From: Lactifluus volemus
Lineage: Eukaryota; Basidiomycota; Agaricomycetes; Russulales; Russulaceae
NCBI GenBank assembly: GCA_022376515.1
Contig: WTXI01000126.1
Coordinates: 41,932-105,931, forward strand
Reading direction: 5' to 3'
Length of the DNA: 64,000 nucleotides
Under the pieces are notes generated by a model that saw only the letters and a program-made list of their open reading frames with translations, was not told where the DNA came from and ran no database searches. The translations under genes and the position numbers were made by a program. Shown here piece after piece: positions 12,699 to 23,298 of this stretch. How positions within the stretch are numbered: the first letter of the stretch is position 1; each line of letters starts with the position of its first letter.

Positions 12699-15398
12699 TC
12701 AATTAAATGCCTCCGCCTGCAATTTCCAAAGGTGTGCATAGTCGCCTTTCGCCTCCATCAGCTCATTGTGGGTACCTGATTCCATGATAGTTGTCTCGTT
12801 CATGTATCTGCAAATATGCTTGTCAATGGATGTCTCTTGTCCAGTGTGTCCCGATGTGCGTACACTATAATGTCTGCATATTTCGTCAGGTTACCGAAGC
12901 GATGCGTTGAAAAGACCATTGTCCTTTTCCCACGGCATTCGTGAAGTCGCGAGAAGAGTTCTATGGTTGTGGGCGCCAGGTCATTAAAAGAGAAGGCTTC
13001 GAAAAGAAAAGGTTACCATGTTCCGCAACAGGGTCGAGCGAAGCGCTGGGCTCATCAAACAGTAGCAGGCCAACAGTGGAGTCCGGCCCAAGGGTGTGCA
13101 TGAATGTGCGTGCACTGTAGCAGGGGTCATAGGCACCTCTCGAAGGAATCTCAGAAGACCTACACAGCGATTCTTTGTAACTGTCCACCACTCAGTCCTT
13201 GTGGCGGCTTTGCTCCTGTCAGATCGCGAAGTGCTTGGTCGATGTCCCCACTTTGGTCGTCGCGTTGTATGCGAATCACATCATGCACAGAATCTGGTCG
13301 GGTAATATATGTATCCAACTTGTCAGGCAAACGCCTGATCACGGTGTCTGCACCTCCGAGGCGCGCCGCTTCATGGATGAGCTTGAGATCCGTGGCATAT
13401 TTGGGGTTACCAAGCGCGATGTTATCCTTAACCTTGTCGGGAACTTGTTCGAAGGGTTAAGCTAAAGGTTATTAATCGAGAGACTCACAGATAGTGGGAA
13501 GAGTGTGTAGTCCTGGAATAGAACTGCAACTGAACGGCGCAAATCGTCCAATCTCAGTTCCCGTATATCACGACCATTGATTCGAATTGTTCCCTCAGTT
13601 GCATCGTATATGCGGGCAGCTAACTTCAGAATCGTGCTTTTACCCGAGCCGTTGAAGCCTACGATGACCTGGTCCAAATGAGATCAGATAGCCCATGAGG
13701 CCAGTTATTCCGAGTCTCTTACACAAAGTTGGCCTTGTTGAACTCGAAATGATACGTGCTGTAGGGCATAGCTGTTGCTCCCAGGATATTTAAAAGAAAC
13801 GTCCCTAAGAGCGATGAGGAACAATCCTAGGGGCATGGGAAGAGGACCGACTTGAATTCAAGGCTGATTCCTTCGCGACTGGGGTCCAGCCTTTCGGTGC
13901 CGTCAATGATCTTATTTTTGATCTCGCTGACGGCATATATTGCGCGTAAATTGGACAATTGGTTGGAAAAGTCACCAGTTTGCTGAAAAATGGAATTCAC
14001 ATTCAGGCGAAGGTTTTTGGCCGCCGATTGTATGAGGGTGAATGCGGTGAGTGCCATCGGAAGATTGGCAGAGCTCCGAGCCATTATCAATACAAAGGCA
14101 ATCTCGGGAAACGATATGTAAAAGGGCATGTGCCAACCACGAGTCGTTACTCACCTCTGGCAGCTCACCAGTAAACCACTTAGGAGATGTATTGTGTGAT
14201 TGACCTTGCGCTGGTACAAGAGGAAATGGCTCCAGAATTCACTCGCACTGTCTCCAAGGCGATTACTGAGTTTTAGAAAGTCTGAAAGCAGGACCATATG
14301 TGAGTGTGTCACGATAAAGCATCGCAGACCTCGGACACACCGCGAGAAAGATGTGAGCTGAGACCATTGGCAACAATTTCCTGGCGATGCTCTCGATCAT
14401 TCACAAGTTGCTTGAGGCCTTCCATCTTCAGATAATCCTCACTTCGTGTTGTGGCTGCGTATGCTGTGGAAAGTTTAAAACTGAGCTAAACCTCGCATAA
14501 AACAAACCGACCAAGTCCTTCCAGGCTACTGTTTGCGAGCTCCGTCTGCGCCAAGATGCAGATGACCAGGTGACAAAGACACGTTAGAAGGCTTAGAAAT
14601 GACCCAATTCCTTGTTCACGTAGATGGCGACGAGTACGCTGACTTGAGTGAAAAGCACAAGGATGCTGCATCCACTCCGCAAGAGGCTGTCAAGCGTGCG
14701 GCCGATGGAGGAAAAGCCGTATCTAAGCGACGCTGCGTCTAACCGCTGAGATACTGTAGGGTCCGTGAAAGTAGGCACATCCATCCGCGCCACGTGTTCG
14801 AAAGCATATCGTGAGTAGTGGCGTTTGACCAGGTCATCAAAAGCAAGGTACAGCCATCCGTCTGTCCTTTCAAGTATACACTGAGAAAGGGAGCATGCCA
14901 CACGGCCACAGGTAAGTCTGATCAATCTGTTTCTGTCTAGTTGCCGATCGTTGATAGTAGCCTGCACCTATGCTCTACGCTCGAATGCGTCGCTCAAAGG
15001 TCACGACTTGAAAGACGGGCTCACCAATCGCAAGAAATTCCCGGTAAACCTGAGTTCCTCATTATTAGTATTCTGTTACTAACGAGTTACTAGCACTTTC
15101 GCCACATACCAAAGGGAACCGCAGGAGAAACGGCAAGACCTGCCGAGACAGCTAGGCGAGCAAATAATAAGGGACTACTGAGGTCGCATATAGCCCTCCA
15201 TAGGCATCCCAAGTCACTGATGAACTGTGCTTTGTCTTGGATAAAGGGACGTATGGGAATGTGCCACCTAATGGGTGACTTTTCAATGTATAGATCCCAT
15301 ATTCCGAGGGTATGATGATCAAAACTGTCTTGGAGTGATCTTGCGATAGAGTTGCCGCTCTTCTCAGACTGTACGGAATCCGAAACAGCGTCGAGCAT
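12699..15398 (-). CDS. ABC half-transporter (one membrane domain + one nucleotide-binding domain)
   Basis: A multi-exon gene. ATG at 15398 (MLDAVSDSV), stop TGA at 12699-12701. The membrane domain is spread over several exons from 15398 to about 13830. The ATPase domain is complete: Walker A GFNGSGKST (about 13640), Q-loop LFQDYTLF, signature LSGGQLQRIA (about 13165-13200), then across a 49 nt intron to ARTFMHTLG, Walker B LLLFDEPSASLDP (about 13035-13075), H-loop STHRFG, and the usual C-terminal ESGTHNEL and WKLQAEAFN. The donors and acceptors I checked (for example GTAGGT...ACAG at 13105-13153) keep the frame, so the gene looks intact. By family it should move a substrate across a membrane as a dimer; the substrate is unknown. 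Exon borders in the membrane part were not all resolved. Confidence 0.8.
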
Positions 15399-18300
15399 GG
15401 TAGAAAGCGGGGAATTCACTACAGGACGCTACCTTGGGTGCCTGTCTTATAACGTCCTCGACTTTATTGACTGCGTGTACCATGGTCGTGGTACAAGTGA
15501 GTCGGATGTACTATATGGTGCCCGGGGGCAGCGAGATGGACTGGATTTAAATGCCCGCGATGAAATTTGTCTGATGTAGTGATGGAGTGGTTCATGAAAA
15601 CCTGACAAACGGATGTTTGCTTGATTATAACGTATAGAAGGGCGCCTGGGGTGTAGATGCCAAAACCTCTCACTGCGCGTCAAGAGATGATGCATCGATG
15701 AGGATTGAACCTACCAGGTGCCTTGTCCCATGAACCGCTTCCGATCCGAAAATGACCTCCATTGCAAGCCTCCTTCTAAACCTCCAGGAGGATTCGCGCT
15801 TCCCCCGTTTTTCTCTCTAAGAAAATTATTGTGCTTCCATTGCCAATATGACTGAGTCAGGCGTGTATCGATGAAATCAGTTGTCCTAGGGTGGCGGACA
15901 TCACCGAAAGACGATTTATTCAGGTACCGGTGGCATCCCACACAATAACCTCGTGTCGTCTGATCTTTCTAAATTAAAAGGGGTTTTATTCATAAGCTCC
16001 GACCACTTCAACACATGCCGCTGAATGATCGAAGTCTTTACTGAATGTTTATCTAATAAAGCCACACTACGGATCTAGGGGACCTAGGTAGTTAATGTAA
16101 ACCTGCAAGCTCTCATTAAACACGTGGGGTTCATACGGGTGTAAGTCTTCACATGAAAATGAGTGGGGGCAAAGAGGGATCGCATTGGGAGAGAAGATCT
16201 CAATGGCACTCTGAGACAGGTTGGTGCCAGCCGCGAACCCACCTCAAAATTAGGTTATAACGGAACATGCGCTGGCCTGACGCTAACCACGCCGAGGGTT
16301 CATGAGATTGATTAACAACCGGCAAGCGGAAAAGCTAGGGCAAAAACCCTCGCATTGGTGGATTAAAACTCGACTCGGTCCCAAGCGTTTCCTATCGATA
16401 CGAATCGCGCCTGTCAGTCAAAAAACCGATGGACCTCAGGGCTGTCGCTGATGTCTTGGCCGCGACCCCGGTAGGCGGCGCGTCAGAAAATTGGCTCATT
16501 GTCAGAAAAAAGGTCCTGGCGGGTCCATATCGATTTTGCCTGTCACTTTTCTTTCGGTTGCGCTGTCCACCAGCACTCGAGCTACACAGGAGACCAGCAC
16601 TCTGGGAGTACCCTCCAAATTCTGCGCTTTTGACCGATCCGAACAAGGCCGTAGCTTGGTCTTCATCTACAAGTCGAACAGGTTCGCACATTGACAGTTA
16701 TCTTTCCCCGCTAATTTCGGTTACCCTGCAGGGCCTGCACTTTTTGCGTCCTTCTTGATCTATGGACCCTTCATCGCGCCTATATGACTCATGTATACAC
16801 CTCTCTGGCGCCGAGGATGTAGGCATGGTTGACAGATAACGTGTATCCGGACCTACAGCGTAACTTTGTCCCATTATCTAGGCGGCACTCCGAACAGTCA
16901 ACTGTAGAAGTGACTTACATGGAATATCTTTGCAGCGCTACGCCATAGGTGCTGGCTGGTAGTCTCCTTATTCACCAGCAAGTTCCTCGACGCTCTGTTA
17001 AGCCTTAGCCTCCCTGCGCGCTAATGCCGTCACGGTGTCAATCCTCACTAAACACGGCGTATAGTCTTCCCTCCTATATTGCGGCCTATAGCGCTCGCCA
17101 TGAGTTTGGAATCCGCACCGCAAAAATTGCACGGACCATGAGTCAGACCAGGAGTTGCTCAGAGGGACTCACGTTTCAATACTTGTTGTACAACAAGCTG
17201 ACACGCTCTGAGATCAGGAAGATGTTCAACCAGTACCAGTCCATGAACTGTCAAATACAGTGACCATTGACTCATTCTCCGGGATTCCACTAGGCCTCCT
17301 GGTGGTACTCCTGAAGCTGGACCTGGAGATCAGAAACTTTAAAATAGGACAGGTCCACCATGAAATAACCTTACCACATATCCCTCTTCCTGCCTTTTCT
17401 CCCTCAGACCTAGGTACTGTCTCCGCGCGGGTTATTGCAGTAGTGAAGATGGCCCAGGTTCGATTGGCGAACCCATTACGAGGACACTGAATTGCCTCTC
17501 TGGTAGGGATCGAATACGTAGCTCTGATGGCCGGCACACAACCCTGCTCCACGAGGCCGTCGATTACAAGGATCACTTGCATGCTTGAGCGTTATGATTT
17601 ACGCACCGGCGTTTGATACCTGCCGAACGTTGCGCTCCTCCCAGAGCCTTGGAAGCGATCACATGGGTCCCAGGTCTGACTCGGAGATGTTGGTACGAAT
17701 AACTGCGGCCGTTGTCCGTAACCCTTGGAGGGCCTAAAACTGTTTACAAGTGTTTAGACCTTTCCCAAATGGTCTTAGACGGAGGCACACATCCCCGGGT
17801 CTTGCTGCTTGATTTTTCGTGGAATGGAAGCCCGTCTTGAGTTGCTTCCCCCGAGCCTTGCCAAGAACGCGAGGGCTTGGATTTTTTTTCAAGAGAGAAT
17901 GACTCGTGTCCATCGACGAAGTCGCTATGGGAGGGTCGGCCCGGTAACCCTCCCACCAGAGAAGGAGACACAGTTCAAGTCGTCTGGCTAATGGGCTTCA
18001 CCAACTGGCAAAACGAAGAGGTAGACCGACTCGCTCGTCCTCTACCCTACTTCGTCCGACAGGAGATTTGCCGGTGACTTCCATACTGGTCACAGGCACC
18101 AACAAATAACAAAGTTTGATTAGCTGTTTATACTGCCCTTGTCCGCGTGGTAACCTCCCGGCTTGACGAGTTCACGGGATCGCCCTTCAGCCAGAAAAAA
18201 ACGGTTGCTTTCGGCAAAGCCATATCGATTGGTGCTCATACGAGGGACGGGGAACCTCAGGCTCCTTTACCTGCAATTAGCATTTGCAAGTACGCATTGA

Positions 18301-19298
18301 GGGGCGATCCTAGCGCTGTCATGATCTGATCTGCCCTGATGGCCGTTTTTGAAGCATAAACCTATTATTATGGAACATGTGTTCAATCGTAAACTTGTTT
18401 GTTTTCGTTATACTGACCGCTCAGGGCCTGCCAGTGGTCTTTCGGTAGTCAACATAACGTCTTTCATTGACATCACTGCCTACCGGAGACACAGGAGACG
18501 AGGCCTCAAGGGACACATATAATGGTAGATCGGTCCGGGTACCAGTACATGTAAGTGAGCAGTATCTTGCCCTACTAATATTGACCCAGAGGAGCCATTC
18601 TTCCATTCTAGGTGTAGATAGTTATTCAGGATCCGGCCGATGGCTTGACGTTTCCACGACACAACCTACATATGTCCTGACTAATTCCGCTATGCTATGG
18701 CCATTCGGATTCAGGATGCGAGGTGTTAGTTACACCGTCCCTCCAACTTTCTATCCCCCCCCTACCCCACGGCCAACCTTGCAATACAGAGATGTCCTTT
18801 CAAAACCCCTACACTCTACCTCATTCATCTTTCAGTAAAGAGGTAGATCCATCTGGATTTTATACCCGGACCCGTGCGACGCTGCTATCTATGGAACGTT
18901 CTTGCGCATTGTTTCCATCTACGTTGGATGGTGCTCGGAACTCCGGAACGTATTGAGGTACTCAGGCCCGGGGTCATGCTCAGAATACCAGCGAAACACA
19001 TGTGGGTGGCGCATAATTTTTTTTTAACAAGCTGTGCACTCCACTGAAAAAAAAAACCATAAGTGTACAAAGCCGAACCCATCGGAGAAGGGAGTCCCAA
19101 AGGACCACCCTTTTCCAAGCACTGTATAGCGACAGGGGTGATTCCGCATTGCCGCCTTCGTAGCCAGGGAGAGGTGTTCGACTAACGCGAACTGCATAAC
19201 TAAACGAGATGCCGCTCCTGCGCGACCGAAAGTGGGTATTACGAATATGCAGGTATCTGAGTATACACTCGCTCATCATCAAGAACGATCAACATATG
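15399..19298. other. 3.9 kb gene-poor interval
   Basis: Scattered short frames on both strands (for example 16429-16758 plus, 17226-17582 minus, 18467-18838 plus) with no recognisable domain and no splice pattern linking them. I found no RNA gene and no element ends. Confidence 0.45.
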
Positions 19299-21165
19299 TT
19301 ACTGAAACTTCTCTTTGTAAATCCATGCAAGGCCAACATCACTTACACCCTGTGCAACCTAAAACATAGAAGGTTAACTTTTAGTAAGGATAACGGCAAG
19401 GAAAGTTGACTCGTGTCTTACGGCTGCTCGGTACCATTTGGCGGCTTCCTTGCGATCCTTCTTACAACCCCGACCATTCGCATAGCAAAACGCAAGCTCC
19501 TGCTGTGCGTCTACATCCCCAAGCCTCGCCGCGACCATAAAATAAGACTAAAGAACCGACCAGGCGAGTTTTTAGCTGAGCTTGAAACCGAACAGCTGAG
19601 GATAGACAAATCCAGCAACTCACCACAGCCATTTTTTGATCCTTCTTTACGCCCCAACCATGAAAAAAGCATTGTCCCACTTCATAAATGGCGAGGACCA
19701 GCTCACCGCGCACGGCGCTGGTCTCAAACCCGGAACGCGCACGCTCAAGATCGCCTACAGCCGCCTCTGCGGCACGACGGAGCCAAGTAAAGCCAAGGCT
19801 CTCGTTCTTCGCGCAGCCCCAGCCGTGGCGCAAGGTGAGGCCCCACATCAGCATGCCAACGCCGCTTCCTCCTGGTGTGGTGGCACTGCGCTCAAATGCG
19901 ACAGCTGCCTCCTTAAGGCGGTTAGCTTGATGGTGCTGGATGCCTTCCTGTAACAACTGATCGGCAAGGTCCAGCTTCTGAAGATCGCTGCTAGGCGCTT
20001 GGGCATCCATTGGAGAAGGGGAGCGTGATGGCGGAGCTTTGGATGATGGCGGCACTTGAAGAGTATCACTTTTTGGTGAGTTGGATGAGTGAGGACTGTC
20101 AAGTTGATAGTACGAGTACATCGAGTAGAGGCTACTCGAACGCGACAGGGGTGGTGGCTCGTGCAATAGGGGTATGGGGTTGTTCGTGGGGACGGAGACA
20201 TGAGGCTTGGATGGAAAAGGCGCAGAGGGCACAGGGGATGATGTTGTAGGGGCCGAAAGGGAGTCGAAGGATCCATGCTCGAAAGGGGAGGTTCTTTCGG
20301 AACGATGAAGCGGCGAAGAAGATGACGAAGGCTGTGCTGATGGTTGTAGATTAGATTGCGTCAAGGTTGAGCGAAACGCGTTTCGTGCGAGGACTTGGCG
20401 TTTGGACGTTTCGGAGACAGAGACATCACCTGCTTTCACTGGCCTGGAAAAATTCAAGTTCTTGGGGAGGACTGAGCGAATACGTCCCGCCAATATGTGA
20501 GAGTCGGGACTCGGGGAAGCTGATGAGTTCCCTCGCTCATTATCATAACTATCAAGAATATGGTCTGGCTCCTCCGACACCACTACAATAGGTACTGATG
20601 GTGAGGTCAGTGAAGGCGAACGTTGATGAATATACGGGTCCATCGCGGTGTTCTTCAAGCGATTGCCTGTGAGTCCGTCTATTACGGCCGAACTGCCACT
20701 TGAAGGCGAGAAATCCGAGCTTTGAAACAGGTTTCTGGACCCTCCACTCTGGCCAATGAAATGCCTGTCGGAGAGTGGGGTCGAGAGATGATCAGGATTT
20801 ATGTTGGAGGTGGACGCAGTCGAGTAGATACTGATATCATCACCATCCTGACTTGCGCGACCAAATTGTGAATTGGAACGACCGGAAAGGTCTACGGAGG
20901 TGTTAAATGATGACTGCGTCGCTACTGACGCACGAAAGCGGGTGTGGAGCAGAGGCGACGGGGGTGGGTGGTGGGATCTCTTCGGTGGTGCATCAAGCGT
21001 CGGAACGAGGATATATTGGGATTCGGAGGCCTCACTTGACCCCTCCTGAGCTAATGTTGTTTGAGTGGGATTCGGTCTTCGTCGACGTGAGGACGTCCGG
21101 ACGAGTGTATCGAGTGGAGAGGATAGCTGTAAGTTTTCGACGGAAGAGATGACGTATTCGCTCAT
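19299..21165 (-). CDS. Sel1-repeat protein, DSF2-like
   Basis: Three exons: 19624-21165, 19422-19547 and 19299-19358, all phase 0, 575 aa. ATG at 21165 (MSEYVISSVENLQ). Residues 1 to about 395 are Ser/Pro-rich and probably disordered. About 400-575 are Sel1-type helical repeats: FERSAT, then GMLMWGLTLRHGWGC, ELVLAIYEVGQCFFHGWGV, QQELAFCYANGRGCKKDRKEAAKWYR, ending WIYKEKFQ. Introns start GTGAGT and GTAAGA and end TTTAG. The second intron is required: reading through it replaces the conserved C-terminus with unrelated sequence. Fungal relatives (yeast Dsf2, Skt5 kin) are scaffolds tied to polarity and cell-wall functions; a scaffold role here is inference. A Helitron starts about 400 bp upstream of the ATG. 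Confidence 0.88.
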
Positions 21166-21568
21166 GGCTAGCACGATGCGATGGGCTTAAGCGACGCAAG
21201 ACAGGTGAAAGAAGCAAAAAAAGGAAAGGGTGTACGGCCTCAAGGAGGCGTCATGCAAGTTAGATACATGCGAATGCGCAGTTACAGCACCCACCACGGA
21301 GAGCACAGCTTAGCAACGGCTATTTCCGTTACATCATCATACTAGCCGAGGCACCCTTGACTTGTCCTGATTTCCGATATCCTTAACGACGATGATCATA
21401 TTAATAGAGTGTACCACATTTATATAGTAGTCCATACAGGAGGACTTGCGCTCAGATCAAACAACCTCAGCCAGGGCGGTAATTATTGCCTTGCGGCCTG
21501 CCACCTCCCTTCGGTGCGTCGTCGATTGTTCGACACGTGCGACTCCACTGAACTGTAATAATAAATGA

Positions 21569-21595
21569 CTAGCGTAGACCCGTGCTTCGCACGGG
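21569..21595 (-). other. Helitron 3' terminus (stem-loop + CTAG)
   Basis: A seven-pair stem with a GAA loop at 21579-21595, six bases, then CTAG at 21569-21572. The next base on the minus strand is T. In Helitrons this hairpin is thought to signal the end of strand transfer. Confidence 0.9.
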
Positions 21596-21800
21596 GCCTT
21601 TTTTGGGGGGCGCCGCAGCTCAGAGCCTATGCGGTCTGTGCAAGCTCAATGAGAGCCGCCCGACGGCGGCCGCATCCCGCGTTTTCGTTAGTGTTCTCAT
21701 TGTTTTCATCCACATGGCGTAGTAACGTACAACACAGTAGTAGTACATGAATATTCAGCATTTGACATAAATCAAGATACAGTTTGAACCAAGCAGTGAT

Positions 21801-22936
21801 TTACTGTGACGGTTTCGCGCGTTTCCGAGTTGCATGAGATGAGCTCTCAGCAACAGGAGGGTCCTGTGCCTGAGAACCAGATGGGCCTGAAGAGATTGTT
21901 GAAGTTGGTGAAGGAGGTAACGTGTGCAATTGTTGCATGAATTGGAGACCACCAGTTCCTGCAGCGAATGTGGATGTGTCTGGATGCATAGTCAGTAAGT
22001 CATTGTGATGATTTGATAAGGACACACCGAGCGGAGGAGCAGCAGTCTGAGGTTGAGGGTTGGGAGATGTATATCCAATATATTCAAGGTCGCGGGTGAC
22101 ATGGATGCAGAAAATGTCTTCTTTTGAATCTCCAGCGACAGGTAACTTAGGCATCATTCCTGTTAATGTGACAGCGCGCTGAAGTTTCGGCAAACCCCTG
22201 ACACGATCGCTTTGCCATTTGGACTCAGCGGGGATGTGTATTTTTAACGGAAAGTTGCCACGTAGCGCATATGTTGTATACTGAATTATGTTCATCCCAA
22301 AGGAGAACACAGAGGGGTCAACGGTGTCTACCGCCCCAGACACTCGGAAGATTGCGGCAGCGTTGGGGTCATAAACCATGTCGGGTCCAAGTGTGGGCAA
22401 TGATAAGAGCTGTTACAGATTCGAGAGTTTGAGCAAAGCAAGAGAGCGTACACACACACATGGATGATGTCTCCCATCAACACATATTCGATAGGAGATG
22501 CAAACTCAAGATTTGAAGGATCGGGCGTTTTGTTTATTTTCACTGGCACCACCTGTAGACAGAATTGGTTCATTCAGACGGTTCAGTGAGAACTACGAAC
22601 CTTTGCTAATACATGAAACAATCCTCCCTTTGTGTCAAACGACACACCAGAGTCATTGTAGTAACGGAGGCTCGCAAGCAGCGGAGAGGCAGCAGGTTTC
22701 CAAAAGATTCCGGCGTCGAGAATGACGGACTTTGGTTTTCCTGGTAAGGTTCGTGGATTCTCAAGCGCCATGAGCGCGAAAACCTCGACAACACCTGCAC
22801 CAGGCATGTAGAACACAGTGAGGTGGATGAACGTTAATGGTAGGTTGTTAGGGGAGTTCGGGTCTCTCAAGTTATTAAAGGGAAAGTGAGGAGCGAGTGC
22901 GGATGGTGGAAGTTGAGACGGTCGAGAACACCTGTG
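21801..22936 (-). CDS. Helitron accessory protein, unknown family (possible OB-fold / ssDNA-binding)
   Basis: Three exons are clear: the 5' exon ending at 22601, then 22460-22552 and 21801-22409, with GT-AG introns. The product is about 330 aa. It reads FIHLTVFYMPGAGVVEVFALMALE, then a long beta-rich middle (LFHVLAKVVPVKINK, YVLMGDIIHL, FPLKIHIPAESKW, RAVTLTGMM) and a Pro/Ser-rich tail ending in the basic ATRKRAKPSQ. I do not recognise the family. Plant Helitrons carry RPA-like single-strand DNA-binding proteins; the beta-rich core and position beside Rep-helicase make an analogous role conceivable, but this is inference. The start is unresolved: an acceptor at about 22936 would continue to QLPPSALAPHF, and upstream lie two extra copies of the exon. 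Confidence 0.65.
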
Positions 22937-23290
22937 GAATCAATGGTTTTGGTTAGAATCCGACTTAGGAGGTGTGTATGTCTCCCATCGTGTCAAATGA
23001 CATACCAGAGTCTGACTGTCTTTGGTTTTCCTGGTAATGTCCGAGGTTTCTCAAGCGCGATGAGCGCGAAAATTTCGACAACACCTGCACCAGGCATGTA
23101 GAACACAGTGAGGTGGACGTATGTAGACCATACGTTCTCATGGATTTAGGGGAGTTCAGGTTTTTCAACAGTGAGCGCGGATAGCGGAAGTTGTCGGAAT
23201 TGACGTTTTTGGTTCAGAGGAGTCTGGGTCTTTCGATTTATTAAAAGGAAAGTGGGCAGTGACTGCGGATAGCGGAAGGAGAGGAGCTTA
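22727..23290 (-). repeat. Three diverged copies of the accessory gene's 5' exon region
   Basis: The segment that encodes FIHLTVFYMPGAGVVE... at 22727-22912 recurs at about 23020-23190 with an internal deletion and stop codons. Its front part (encoding the QLPLSA-like start) recurs a third time at about 23215-23280, just after the Rep-helicase stop. Shared runs include ACAACACCTGCACCAGGCAT (plus strand). Only copy 1 connects in frame to the rest of the gene. Confidence 0.85.
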
Positions 23291-23298
23291 CTCATGAT

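Noticed and set aside
15690..15720. T-loop-like GGTTCAATCC on the minus strand
   Set aside because: The flanking bases do not form a T stem, and no anticodon or D arm fits.
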